Source: MPNP01 sp965215545 (GTDB lineage Bacteria > Pseudomonadota > Alphaproteobacteria > Rhodobacterales > Rhodobacteraceae). Taken from it: a stretch of DNA of 64,000 bases. The DNA lies in the NCBI GenBank assembly GCA_965215545.1, contig OZ244066.1:620001-684000 (forward strand), in the 5' to 3' direction. The notes beneath the pieces are model-generated. The model worked only from the letters and a program-made list of their open reading frames with translations, was not told the origin of the DNA and searched no databases. How positions within the stretch are numbered: position 1 is the first letter of the stretch; each line of letters begins with the position of its first letter. Made by a program: the position numbers and the translations under genes. Positions 17,624-26,861 of the stretch are shown here, piece after piece.

Positions 17624-18550
17624 TCAGTCTCCTTCTTCACCGAGGCGATGGCCCACGGCCAGACCGGCCTCCCGGGCCCATGTCCCGGCATCGACCTTGC
17701 CACCGCCGGTCGGCCGAACCCGCTGCACCTCGATCCTTCCACCGTCGGCCTGGACATGGATCGACTCTTCACCGATCGCCGCGACCACGCCCGGTTCACC
17801 CTCGCCGGACCGGCATCGTGAATCATAGATCTGCAGTGTCTTGCCCTGCCAGAGCGTCCAGGCACCCGGCTGGGGATTGGTGCCCCGGATGAGATTGTAG
17901 ACCGCTGGGGCCGACCGGTCCCACGCAATCCGGGCATCGGCGGCCCGGCACCAGGATTCATAGGTGGCCTGGGACTCGTCCTGGGCGACCCGGGGCGGAT
18001 TGCCGGTCCGGAAGAGATCGCAGACCTCATCAAGGGAGGCGATGGCCGCGGGGTAGATGGACTTGAAATAGACATCACCGAGCGTGTCATCAGGCCCGAT
18101 GGGGCACGCCCGTTGCAGGAGAATGTCCCCCTCATCGAGACCGTCGGTTGGATAGAACCAGCTGAATCCGGTTCTGGTGGCCCCCGTGATGATCGGCCAG
18201 TTGATGGAGCTGGGCCCTCGGTGCAACGGCAGAAGCGACGGATGAAAGCAGATCGATCCCAGACGGGGGATGTCGCGGGCACTTGCCGGCACGAACAGGG
18301 TGACATAGGCCATGATCATCAGGTCGGCATTGTACGAACGCATCACATCCAGCACGTCCCCATCCTTGAAGCCGGTCGGCTGATGGACCGGGAGATTGGC
18401 GGCAAGGGCTGCTGTCTTCAGCGGATCCTCCGGTCTGCCATCCCGCTCGGGGGCACAATAGACAGCCACAACCTCATCAAGCCCCCGGGCCCGGATCCTC
18501 TCGAGGGCCGACCGGCCGAAGGCCTGCTGGCCCATGATGATCAAACGCAT
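17624..18550 (-). CDS. 10-formyl-THF hydrolase-like formyltransferase-fold protein
   Basis: The 308-residue protein has the formyltransferase fold and resembles the N-terminal hydrolase domain of 10-formyl-THF dehydrogenase more than methionyl-tRNA formyltransferase. It keeps HPSLLPLHRGPSSINW (His103) and TDGLDEGDILLQ (Asp139), the catalytic pair at the same 36-residue spacing, plus a C-terminal barrel-like part (RGTNPQPGAWTLW). There is no fused aldehyde dehydrogenase. The start at 18550 has GGAGACCGAG upstream. Between frc and fhs it could hydrolyse or transfer the formyl group of 10-formyl-THF, or act directly on a formyl donor from the operon. The acceptor is not evident. Confidence 0.85.
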   Translation of the reverse strand: MRLIIMGQQAFGRSALERIRARGLDEVVAVYCAPERDGRPEDPLKTAALAANLPVHQPTGFKDGDVLDVMRSYNADLMIMAYVTLFVPASARDIPRLGSICFHPSLLPLHRGPSSINWPIITGATRTGFSWFYPTDGLDEGDILLQRACPIGPDDTLGDVYFKSIYPAAIASLDEVCDLFRTGNPPRVAQDESQATYESWCRAADARIAWDRSAPAVYNLIRGTNPQPGAWTLWQGKTLQIYDSRCRSGEGEPGVVAAIGEESIHVQADGGRIEVQRVRPTGGGKVDAGTWAREAGLAVGHRLGEEGD

Positions 18551-18575
18551 CTCGGTCTCCTGTCTCTGTCGCTGG

Positions 18576-19856
18576 TCACGGGGTGCCGCTTTCACCAGGG
18601 TCAAGTGTGCCCACAGCCCCGGAATCCACGATGGCCGCCAGATCCGAACCGTCATAACCGAGCACATCCCGCAGAATTTCGCCTGTATGCTCACCAAGGA
18701 GCGGAGCACGTGTCACCGGCACGGCACAGTCGGACATCTTGATCGGACAGCCAACCGAGAGGTAGGGGCCCCGTTCGGGGTGGTCGACCTCAACGATCGT
18801 CCCCGACGTGCGCAGACCCTCATCAGCGGCCAGTTCCTCCATCGAGAGAATGGGACCGACGGGAATATTGAGGGGATTGCACGCCTCCATGACCTCGAAT
18901 TTGGTCTTGGTCCGTGTCCACGCCTCGATCGCGGCGAAGATCACATCAAGCCGGGGCAGACGGGCGTCGGGCGTGGCATACTCCGGATCCTCCTTCCAGT
19001 CCGGTCGGCCGATCAGATCACAGACATTGCCCCAGACCGCGGCCTGGGTGATGAAATAGGTATAGGCGTTGGGATCATCCTCCCAGCCCTTGCATCTCAG
19101 GATCCGACCGGGCTGTCCGCCGCCGGAATCATTGCCGGCCCGTGGGGTCGCCGCACCAAAGGGGATGCCCTTGCCGTGCTGGGAGTACTCCCGCAGGGGG
19201 CCGGCAGCCAGGCGCTGCTGATCCCTCAGTTTGACCCGACAGAGATTCAGGACACCATCCTGCATCGGCGCCAGGATCCGTTGCCCACGCCCCGTGCGCT
19301 CACGCTGGAAGAGAGCCGTGACGATCCCGAGGGCGAGATGGAGTCCCGTACCGGAATCGCCGATCTGGGCCCCGGTGACCAGCGGCAGACCATCATGGAA
19401 CCCGGTGGTCGAGGCCGAACCTCCTGCGCACTGGGCCACGTTCTCGTAGACCTTGCAGTCCTCATATTTGCCCGGACCAAACCCCTTGACCGATGCCATG
19501 ATCATCCGCGGATTCAACGCCTGGATGCGCCCCCAGCCGAACCCCATGCGATCAAGGGCACCCGGCGCGAAATTCTCGACCAGCACATCGCAGACCTTGA
19601 CCAGCCGCTCGAGCACCTCCTGCCCGGTGGCGGATTTGGTATTGAGCGTGATCGAGCGCTTGTTGTGGTTGAGCATGGTGAAATACAGACTGTCGGCACC
19701 CGGTTTGTCGACCAGCTGCCTGCGGGTGGCATCACCGACCCCGGGTCGCTCGACCTTGATCACATCGGCCCCGAACCAGGCAAGCAACTGGGTACAGGTC
19801 GGACCCGACTGGACATGGGTGAAGTCCAGGATGCGAATCCCGTCAAGTGCTGTCAT
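18576..19856 (-). CDS. frc: Formyl-CoA:oxalate CoA-transferase (CaiB/BaiF family)
   Basis: The 426-residue protein follows the FRC sequence closely from its start (IRILDFTHVQSGPTCTQLLAWF) through YENVAQCAGGSASTTGF, LCRVKLRDQQRL and CKGWEDDPNAYTYF to PLLGEHTGEIL. The catalytic aspartate is D167 in IGDSGTG, matching Asp169 of characterised FRC. The glycine loop is present as SGGGQPG. The reaction moves CoA from formyl-CoA to oxalate or a related acid. The start at 19856 has GGAGAGGG upstream. It sits 46 bases after the ThDP enzyme gene. Its fidelity to FRC contrasts with the atypical ThDP partner, so the physiological acid may be oxalate or another carboxylate. Confidence 0.9.
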   Translation of the reverse strand: MTALDGIRILDFTHVQSGPTCTQLLAWFGADVIKVERPGVGDATRRQLVDKPGADSLYFTMLNHNKRSITLNTKSATGQEVLERLVKVCDVLVENFAPGALDRMGFGWGRIQALNPRMIMASVKGFGPGKYEDCKVYENVAQCAGGSASTTGFHDGLPLVTGAQIGDSGTGLHLALGIVTALFQRERTGRGQRILAPMQDGVLNLCRVKLRDQQRLAAGPLREYSQHGKGIPFGAATPRAGNDSGGGQPGRILRCKGWEDDPNAYTYFITQAAVWGNVCDLIGRPDWKEDPEYATPDARLPRLDVIFAAIEAWTRTKTKFEVMEACNPLNIPVGPILSMEELAADEGLRTSGTIVEVDHPERGPYLSVGCPIKMSDCAVPVTRAPLLGEHTGEILRDVLGYDGSDLAAIVDSGAVGTLDPGESGTP

Positions 19857-19902
19857 GTCCCTCTCCCCATTTCCCAAGGGTCGGCTGCTTCCGGCATCCG
19901 GG

Positions 19903-21636
19903 TCACTTGTACATCGTCTGGCGCTTGGTGCCCGGGGCATACTCGTCGGGATCGATCCACACATTCACCACGGCACAGTTGCCGGTCCTGGCAATGGCGT
20001 CCCGGGCCCGCTGCAGGGCTGGCTGCAATTGGCTCGCCTCACGAACCTCTTCACCGTAACCACCGATCATCTCCCCGAACCTGCCAAACTCGACATCACC
20101 AAGTTTGTTGCCGATATCGCCCCGGTTGGCACCGTATTTGGCAATCTGGCCATAGCGAATCTGGTTCATCGCTGAATTGTTGCCCACGATGGCGAGATAA
20201 GGGGCCCCGAAGCGCTGGGACGTCTCCATGTCGAAGGCCGTCATTCCAAAAGAGCCATCTCCGTACAGGCAGACAACTTCCTTGGCAGGATGGGCCAGTT
20301 TGGCGGCCATGGCAAATCCGGTGCCGACCCCGAGCGATCCCAGCGCCCCCGGATCCATCCACTGGCCGGGTTGCCGGGGCCGGACGGCCTGGGCCGAGAT
20401 GGTCACCACATCCCCACCATCACCGATATAGATGCTGTCATCGCCCAGAAATTCATTGATCTCCCAGGCCAGGCGATAGGGATGGATGGGTGACTGATCC
20501 GTCGTGAACAGAGGCATCAGGGCCTCAAGTTTGGTAGCCTCGATTGACCGCAGCTCCTGCATCCACTGGCGGCGCTGCTGCTGCCGATCACGCTTGATCC
20601 GTCCCGAAGCGGCATCCACGACCCGGGACAGGATCGCCCCGGGATGACCACTCAATCCCAGGGTGATGTCGCGGTTCTTGCCGACGGTGCGGTAATCGAG
20701 GTCAATCTGCACCAGGGTCGGAACCTGGATCCGGTTCCCATAGCCCATGCGGAAGTCAAAAGGCGTGCCAACGATCAGGATGACATCGGCGTTCTTGAAG
20801 GCATCGGACCGAGTACGATCGTAATGATGGGGGTCACCCTGTTCCATCATGCCCCGGGCGGCACCATTCATGTAGGCGGGGATGTCGAGCGCCCGCACGA
20901 ACGCGATGCCGTCTTCATGTGCACGCGAGGCCCAGACCTGTTGACCAAAGAGCACCGCCGGGCGTTCGGCATTCACCAGGATATCCGCGAGTCGTTCGAT
21001 GTCGTCTGGGTCCCCCACCGAGCGCACCGACCCCCGATAGCTGCCCGGCGCCGGGATCCGGGCCTTGGCAAGGGGGATTTCGGCATCGAGGATATCCCGC
21101 GGAATCTCGAGATAGCTGGGCCCATACGCCCCCGAGAAACTCTCCCGCGCCGCCATCGAGATCATGTCGGCGATCCGCTCGGTGGAATAGACTCCCGAGG
21201 CAAACTTGGTGATCGGGGTCATCATGTCGACATGCGGCAGGTCCTGCAGCGAACCCATCTTGTGCTGGGTCAGCGAGGACTGCCCCCCGATGTGCAGGAT
21301 TGGACTTTCGGACCGGAACGCCGTGGCCACACCAGTCACCGCATTGGTGCACCCGGGCCCGGCAGTGGTGACCACGCAGCCAAGCTTGCCGGTCTGGCGG
21401 GCATAGCCATCGGCCGCATGTGCTGCGGTCTGTTCGTGTCGGACATCGACGATCCTGATGCCTTCATCGATGCAGCCGTCATAGATGTCGATGATATGCC
21501 CTCCGCACAGGGTGAACACCGTATCGACACCTTCGTTCCGCAGAGCCTTGGCAACGAGCCGACCCCCAGACACGATCGTGTCATCAGTGCTTTTCTTGGC
21601 CAGCGTGTCATGGGCCGTGGCTGAGTGTGCTGTCAT
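19903..21636 (-). CDS. ThDP-dependent enzyme, 2-hydroxyacyl-CoA lyase/oxalyl-CoA decarboxylase superfamily
   Basis: The 577-residue product has the three-domain acetolactate-synthase-like fold. A ThDP glutamate lies in VRHEQTAAHAADGYAR, a central Rossmann-like domain follows, and the metal/ThDP motif is GDGSFGM, then VGNNS. It lies beside a true frc gene, where oxc would be expected. However, the region usually reading DYEExDQ in oxalyl-CoA decarboxylases reads MGSLQDLPHVD, and the C-terminal CoA-binding GxESG stretch is replaced by APGTKRQTMYK. Those features look more like 2-hydroxyacyl-CoA lyases, which cleave 2-hydroxyacyl-CoA to formyl-CoA and a carbonyl compound. GGAGGATGAC precedes the ATG at 21636. 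The start lies one base after the regulator's stop codon. Confidence 0.82.
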   Translation of the reverse strand: MTAHSATAHDTLAKKSTDDTIVSGGRLVAKALRNEGVDTVFTLCGGHIIDIYDGCIDEGIRIVDVRHEQTAAHAADGYARQTGKLGCVVTTAGPGCTNAVTGVATAFRSESPILHIGGQSSLTQHKMGSLQDLPHVDMMTPITKFASGVYSTERIADMISMAARESFSGAYGPSYLEIPRDILDAEIPLAKARIPAPGSYRGSVRSVGDPDDIERLADILVNAERPAVLFGQQVWASRAHEDGIAFVRALDIPAYMNGAARGMMEQGDPHHYDRTRSDAFKNADVILIVGTPFDFRMGYGNRIQVPTLVQIDLDYRTVGKNRDITLGLSGHPGAILSRVVDAASGRIKRDRQQQRRQWMQELRSIEATKLEALMPLFTTDQSPIHPYRLAWEINEFLGDDSIYIGDGGDVVTISAQAVRPRQPGQWMDPGALGSLGVGTGFAMAAKLAHPAKEVVCLYGDGSFGMTAFDMETSQRFGAPYLAIVGNNSAMNQIRYGQIAKYGANRGDIGNKLGDVEFGRFGEMIGGYGEEVREASQLQPALQRARDAIARTGNCAVVNVWIDPDEYAPGTKRQTMYK

Positions 21637-21637
21637 G

Positions 21638-22345
21638 TCATCCTCCGTTCTGGTCGACCCGGCCATCGCCTGAGCGCCAGTTCCTGCTGATATAGGACCC
21701 AAGCTGCATCGTATGGTCCCGGACCAGGCGGTCGGCCCGGTCCGCATCCCGCGCCATCAGGGCATCGACGATGTTGGAATGGTCGACGATCGATCGATCG
21801 GTGCGGGACGTGTCCCGCATGGCATGCCGGCGCACCGGTTCCAGTTTGGCAAAGAGTTCGTTGCCCATCTCGGTCAGGATCCCACAGCCCGACAGCACCA
21901 GGATCCGGCGATGGAACCGGATGTTGTCCCGGGAATATTCATCAATCTGCATGCGGGCCCGATCCGATGTGTAGCTGCGGCCGATCCGGGCCAGTTCTGC
22001 AATGTCCTCATCGCTGGCATGGACGCAGGCCAGCCGTGCCGCCATGCTCTCAAGGGCCGCCCAGACCGTGACCAGCTCGACCACCTCATCAATGGCCCGG
22101 CGTACGACATAGACCCCGCGGCGTGAACGGATCTCGACGATCCCTTCATTCTCCAGCCGGACAAGGGCTTCACGCAACGGCGTGCGCGAAATACCCAGCT
22201 GCGCCGCCATCTCCCGCTCATCAAGTCGCAACGGAACAGCATGGTCATAGATGTCCATCGCCAGGATGGCCGTGCGCAGCTCGTCGTAGATCCTGTCCTT
22301 CAGCGTCACACCATCAACTGGTTTGAGTGCGATGACATCCCCCAT
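21638..22345 (-). CDS. GntR-family regulator, FadR/FCD subfamily
   Basis: A 235-residue regulator with an N-terminal winged helix at about residues 15-80 (LDEREMAAQLGISRTPLREA, then RRGVYVV). The all-helical FCD domain has the metal-ligand pattern of an aspartate/asparagine and histidines (DNIRFHRRIL, IVDHSNIVDAL). It is the first gene of the formyl-CoA operon and is almost fused to the ThDP gene, so it probably controls its own operon. A candidate operator lies over the promoter at 22382-22391. FCD regulators usually sense small carboxylic acids, which fits the predicted pathway. Confidence 0.94.
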   Translation of the reverse strand: MGDVIALKPVDGVTLKDRIYDELRTAILAMDIYDHAVPLRLDEREMAAQLGISRTPLREALVRLENEGIVEIRSRRGVYVVRRAIDEVVELVTVWAALESMAARLACVHASDEDIAELARIGRSYTSDRARMQIDEYSRDNIRFHRRILVLSGCGILTEMGNELFAKLEPVRRHAMRDTSRTDRSIVDHSNIVDALMARDADRADRLVRDHTMQLGSYISRNWRSGDGRVDQNGG

Positions 22346-22381
22346 CGGTGCTCCAAGCCTCCACTTGTGATATTTTTTATG

Positions 22382-22411
22382 TGGTATACCTTATACACAT
22401 CAATCTGTCAA
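22382..22411 (-). promoter_or_regulatory. Promoter and GntR-type operator of the formyl-CoA operon
   Basis: On the minus strand TTGACA (22411-22406) is followed after 17 bases by TATACC (22388-22383). The near-palindrome TGGTATACCT at 22382-22391 matches the usual FCD-type GntR half-sites (TGGT and ACC) and overlaps the -10. The layout is that of an autorepressor site. Confidence 0.6.
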
Positions 22412-22783
22412 CGTCCCTTGCTCTCCCGACTCCCCCAGAATCCCGCCAAAGCCAGTCCGGTAACCACCCCCGCTGCCCGGACGCTGTTCGGCTTTCCATT
22501 CCAGCGTCCTGCCATGGAACCGGCTTCCCGCCCCAGCCATCCCAATCGTCCGGAACGTCTTCCGCGGTCGTATGTCCCTGCCCCGTCCATCGCCCCTTGC
22601 CGGACCCCGAATCTGCGCATGGCTGTTGACTGGGCAGCCGGTCTGACCTTGATCGGGGTGTCAGGGGCCGCAACGCAAGCCCCTGCCTTCCTTTGCTGGC
22701 CGGGATGCAGTAAGGTCTGTCGCGGGATGGATGGCCGTGGGTTCGCAACTGCAGATGCCGGCCCCGGCAGACATGGAGTGAAC

Positions 22784-23218
22784 ATGATCCGCTACACGCT
22801 GCGCTGTGACAACAACCATGACTATGACAGCTGGTTCCAGTCGAGCGAGTCCTACCTGCAATTGCGGGATGCGGCGATGCTGTCATGCCCGCTGTGCGGG
22901 TCCAGCCAGGTCGAGAAGGCCATGATGGCACCTCAGGTGACCGCCGGCACCCGGTCGGACGCGGCAACGGAGCAGATTGATCTGGATGCACCCATGAGCC
23001 GCTATGAGGAAGCGGTACAGGAATTGCGCAAGACAATCGAGACACACTCCGAGGATGTGGGCCGGAACTTTGCTCGGGAGGCCCGCGCGATCGCAAGCGG
23101 CGAGGCCCCCCGGCGGACAATCCGAGGCGAGTCGCACCACAAGGAGGCCAGGGGGCTGATTGAGGACGGCATTGCTGTGCTGCCCCTGCCCTGGTCGCAT
23201 CATGTCAACACACACTGA
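22784..23218 (+). CDS. DUF1178 family protein
   Basis: The 144-residue protein matches the alphaproteobacterial DUF1178 family. It starts MIRYTLRCDNNHDYDSWFQS and has a zinc-ribbon-like CPLCGSSQVEKAMMAP. The start has GGAGTGA upstream. The family function is unknown. The preceding 370 bases (22412-22783), after the divergent GntR promoter, hold no recognisable gene. Confidence 0.88.
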   Translation: MIRYTLRCDNNHDYDSWFQSSESYLQLRDAAMLSCPLCGSSQVEKAMMAPQVTAGTRSDAATEQIDLDAPMSRYEEAVQELRKTIETHSEDVGRNFAREARAIASGEAPRRTIRGESHHKEARGLIEDGIAVLPLPWSHHVNTH

Positions 23219-23364
23219 CAGCCACCACTGACGTGGAACTGGGCCCTTGAGTCCAGAACGCACCTGATCCGGCACCGAGATCCGATGCCCTGATGAGGGC
23301 TTGCCTTTGGTGGTGGGTCTTGTAGATTCCCCGCAGGTGGACAGGTCAGGGACGTACACATTCC

Positions 23365-24591
23365 ATGACACCGGTGGTGATGAAGTTTGGTGGCACATCC
23401 GTCGCCACGATCGAAAAAATGCAGAAGGCTGCCAGTTTCATCAAGCAGGAAGTCGATGGCAAGTCACCTGTCATTGCCGTGGTCTCGGCCATGGCGGGCG
23501 AGACCAATCGCCTCGCGGACCTGGTCGGTGCGGTCTCCCCGGTCTTTGATGCCAGGGAGTATGACAGCATTCTTTCAACTGGCGAGACGGTCACCAGCGG
23601 CCTCATGGCCATCATCCTGCAGACGATGGGGGTGTCGGCCCGGAGCTGGCTGGGATGGCAGGTTCCGGTCCGGACGAGTTCGGTGCATGGTGCAGCCCGC
23701 ATCCTCGGCATTGACCGAGCCCCTCTTGAGGCCCGGTTTGTCGATGGCATGGATGTGGCGGTGGTGGCCGGGTTCCAGGGGCTGAGTCCCGATGGACGAA
23801 TCACCACCCTCGGTCGCGGTGGCTCGGATCTGACAGCTGTGGCCTTCGCTGCCGCCTTTGACCGGGCCCGCTGCATGATCTACACCGATGTGGATGGAGT
23901 CTTTACCGCCGACCCCCGGGTGGTGAAGGACGCCCGGAAACTCGGTCGCATTGCCTACGAGGAGATGCTGGAACTGGCCTCTCTCGGCTCCAAGGTGCTG
24001 CAAACGCGTTCGGTGGAGCTTGCGATGCGCCATCGGGTGCCCGTTCACGTGCTGTCGAGCTTCACCGGCCGGCCAGGCACACTTGTCACTGATGAGGAAA
24101 CAGACATGGAAACACGGACGATTTCAGGGATTGCCCACTCGCGCGATGAAGCCAAGGTGACCCTGCAGTCCGTCGCGGACCGTCCGGGGATTGCCGCAAC
24201 GATCTTTTCCGCCCTGGCCAGCCACAGCATCAATATCGACATGATTGTCCAGAACATTGCCGAGGACAACCGCACCGATATCACTTTCTCCTGCCCGGTG
24301 GCCGATGTCGTCAAGGCCAGGACCGCCATCGAGACCTTGCGCGACAATGGCGACCTCAACCTTGCAGGCCTGAGCTGCGACGAGGCGGTTTGCAAGGTCT
24401 CGGTGGTCGGGATCGGCATGCGGACCCAGTCCGGCATCGCCGCCAAGATGTTTACCGCACTCGGTCGCGAGAACATCAACATCAAGGTGATCTCGACCTC
24501 GGAAATCAAGATCTCCGTCCTGGTCGCCAGGAAAGACATGGAACGCGCAGTCCGGACCCTGCACGAGGACTTTGGATTGCATCAGCAATGA
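23365..24591 (+). CDS. lysC: Aspartate kinase
   Basis: A 408-residue aspartokinase of the lysine/threonine/methionine pathway. It begins VVMKFGGTSV, has the nucleotide and aspartate-binding blocks GRGGSDLTAVAFAAAF and YTDVDGVFTADPRVV, and carries two ACT domains from about residue 260 (TLQSVADRPGIAATIFSAL and KVSVVGIGMRTQSGIAAKMF) for feedback control. Its stop overlaps the ATG of ptsP. The same gene pair is common in alphaproteobacteria. Confidence 0.96.
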   Translation: MTPVVMKFGGTSVATIEKMQKAASFIKQEVDGKSPVIAVVSAMAGETNRLADLVGAVSPVFDAREYDSILSTGETVTSGLMAIILQTMGVSARSWLGWQVPVRTSSVHGAARILGIDRAPLEARFVDGMDVAVVAGFQGLSPDGRITTLGRGGSDLTAVAFAAAFDRARCMIYTDVDGVFTADPRVVKDARKLGRIAYEEMLELASLGSKVLQTRSVELAMRHRVPVHVLSSFTGRPGTLVTDEETDMETRTISGIAHSRDEAKVTLQSVADRPGIAATIFSALASHSINIDMIVQNIAEDNRTDITFSCPVADVVKARTAIETLRDNGDLNLAGLSCDEAVCKVSVVGIGMRTQSGIAAKMFTALGRENINIKVISTSEIKISVLVARKDMERAVRTLHEDFGLHQQ

Positions 24592-26861
24592 TCCAGACCG
24601 CCGACATGCCCGATGCGACCCTGGAAACCCGCTCCCAGGACCTGCTTTTACGTCTCAATGATGCCTTGGCCAGCGCCGGGGACGGCCAGCAGCGCCTCGA
24701 CCTGATCACCAATGTCGTTGCCAACACCATCGGGGTGGAAGTCTGTTCCATCTACCTGCATCTTGATGAGACCACGCTTGAGCTCTGTGCCACGACCGGC
24801 CTGCGCTCGGAAGCGGTCCATAGGTCCCGGATCAACACATCCGAAGGTCTCGTCGGCAGGATTTCACGCGAACGCATCGTCATCAACACCCCGATCGCCA
24901 GGGATGAAAGCGGCTTCCTGTATATCGAGGAGACCGGGGAGGAACGCTACTCCTCATTCCTCGGTGTGCCGATCCAGCGCCTCGGTCAGATGCTGGGCGT
25001 TCTCGTCGTCCAGAGCACCGAGGCCACAGCGTTTGCCATCGATGTGGTCAATACCCTCGCTGTCGTCGCCACCGTCATTGCCGAGATGCGCGAGACCGGC
25101 ATCATCACCGGTGAAGGCCAGGCGCTGTCACGCATGCACACCCAACCTGTCACGTACACCGGCATGACCGCCCATGAGGGTCTCGCACAGGGACGGGTGC
25201 TCCTCCACGAACCCCGGGTGGTCATCACCAATCCCTTTGCCCGGGATACCCGGGCGGAACTCCAGCGTCTTAGTGAGGCCATCGCCACCTTGCGAGGCAA
25301 TGTCGACACCCTGCTCGACGGCACGACCGCGCCCTCCCTCGAACAGCGCGAGATCCTGGAAACATATCGCATGTTCGCCAATTCACCCGGTTGGGTCAAA
25401 CGAATGGAAGGCAACGTCCGCACTGGTCTCTCGGCAGAAGCCGCCGTCGAAATGGAGCAGACCGAGGCCCGCAGTCGCATGGAAAAGTCCTCCGACCCCT
25501 ATCTGCGCGATCGCCTCCATGACCTCGACGATCTCTTCAACCGCCTGTTGCGCATTCTCACAGGCAAGGGCCAGACTGCCATCGAGGACATCCCGGATGA
25601 CCCCATTCTGGTGGCCCGCAACATCGGGCCGGCCGAACTCCTCGATTATGGCCGGACCCTCAAGGGAATCATTCTCGAAGAGGGTTCCATCGGTTCCCAT
25701 GCCACCATCATCGCCCGGTCCATGTCCATCCCCCTGCTGATCCATGTCGCGGGCATCACCACTGAAGCCCTCGAGGGTGACACGATCTGCCTGGACGCCG
25801 AACGTGGCAGCGTCCACCTGCGTCCCGATGAGCTGATCAGCGAAGCCATCCGCAACCGCATCGACATGGCTGCTGATGTCGAGGCCGTCTACACCCAGAT
25901 CCGTGACAAGCCGGCCACAACCCTCGATGGCATCCGCATCGGCCTCATGATCAATGCCGGCCTGCTCGATGACCTGCCCAACCTCGAGCGCTCCGGCGGC
26001 GAAGGTGTGGGTCTGTTCCGGACCGAACTGCGCTTTCTGGCCGCCAACAGCATCCCGTCACGCACCGAACTGGCCAACCAGTATTCCAGGGTGCTCGATT
26101 CGGCCAAGGGACGCCGCGTGGTCTTCCGCACCCTCGACATTGGCTCGGACAAGGTCCTGCCGTACCTCAAGCGCGACGAAGAGCCCAATCCGGCCCTCGG
26201 GTGGCGGGCCATCCGGATCTCGCTCGACAAACCCGGTCTGCTCAGGATGCAGGTCCAGTCCCTTGTCCGGGGGGCCCGCGGGCGGCCCTTTGCCATCATG
26301 TTCCCCATGGTGGCCGGCCTCATGGAATTTCTCGAAGCCCGCGATATTGCCCTTGCGACTCTCCAACGCGAACGCACCGCCGGCCAACCCGTCTCTGACG
26401 CCATCGAGATCGGCGCCATGCTCGAAACACCCTCGCTGGCCTTCGCCCCGGACCGCTTCTTTGCCATGACCGACTTTGTCTCCATCGGCGGCAATGACCT
26501 CAAGCAGTTCTTCTTTGCCGCCGACCGCCAGAACGAGCGCATCCGCTACCGCTATCACAGCCACTTCATCAGCTACCTGTCCTTCATCCGCATGATCGCC
26601 GACCGCTGTCATGCCCACGACACCCCCATCAGCTACTGCGGTGAGGATGCCGGTCAACCGGCTGTCGCGGTCTGCCTTGCGGCCATGGGTGTCCGCAGTT
26701 TCTCGCTGCGCTCCTCCTCCCTCGGCCGCGTCAAATACGCCCTCCACCGCGTCGATCTCACTGCCATCGCCACCCTCATCACCGACGCCACCCAAGCCGG
26801 CAAGACCACCGTCACCGATGATATCAAGGCCTACCTTGACCACGCCGAGGCCGAGATCTGA
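24588..26861 (+). CDS. ptsP: PTSNtr phosphoenolpyruvate-protein phosphotransferase
   Basis: The 757-residue protein has an N-terminal GAF domain (about residues 20-165), then the EI N-terminal domain, the phosphohistidine domain with His371 in EGSIGSHATIIARS, and a PEP-binding barrel (FRTELRFL, FRTLDIGSDKVLPYL, SIGGNDLKQF, ISYCGEDAG). It starts the nitrogen PTS phosphorelay. The ATG at 24588 overlaps the lysC stop. The gene after ptsP in many relatives is prfA; here it is followed by non-coding sequence and an accessory island. Confidence 0.95.
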   Translation: MIQTADMPDATLETRSQDLLLRLNDALASAGDGQQRLDLITNVVANTIGVEVCSIYLHLDETTLELCATTGLRSEAVHRSRINTSEGLVGRISRERIVINTPIARDESGFLYIEETGEERYSSFLGVPIQRLGQMLGVLVVQSTEATAFAIDVVNTLAVVATVIAEMRETGIITGEGQALSRMHTQPVTYTGMTAHEGLAQGRVLLHEPRVVITNPFARDTRAELQRLSEAIATLRGNVDTLLDGTTAPSLEQREILETYRMFANSPGWVKRMEGNVRTGLSAEAAVEMEQTEARSRMEKSSDPYLRDRLHDLDDLFNRLLRILTGKGQTAIEDIPDDPILVARNIGPAELLDYGRTLKGIILEEGSIGSHATIIARSMSIPLLIHVAGITTEALEGDTICLDAERGSVHLRPDELISEAIRNRIDMAADVEAVYTQIRDKPATTLDGIRIGLMINAGLLDDLPNLERSGGEGVGLFRTELRFLAANSIPSRTELANQYSRVLDSAKGRRVVFRTLDIGSDKVLPYLKRDEEPNPALGWRAIRISLDKPGLLRMQVQSLVRGARGRPFAIMFPMVAGLMEFLEARDIALATLQRERTAGQPVSDAIEIGAMLETPSLAFAPDRFFAMTDFVSIGGNDLKQFFFAADRQNERIRYRYHSHFISYLSFIRMIADRCHAHDTPISYCGEDAGQPAVAVCLAAMGVRSFSLRSSSLGRVKYALHRVDLTAIATLITDATQAGKTTVTDDIKAYLDHAEAEI

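Noticed and set aside
15776..17821. Plus-strand open frame of 681 codons
   Set aside because: Antisense to fhs, which has complete family motifs; no ribosome site or domain.
18534..20459. Plus-strand open frame of 641 codons
   Set aside because: Antisense to frc and the ThDP enzyme gene.
19903..21636. Firm naming of the ThDP enzyme as oxalyl-CoA decarboxylase
   Set aside because: Context supports it, but the DYEExDQ-like region and the GxESG C-terminal segment are absent, so only a superfamily call is made.
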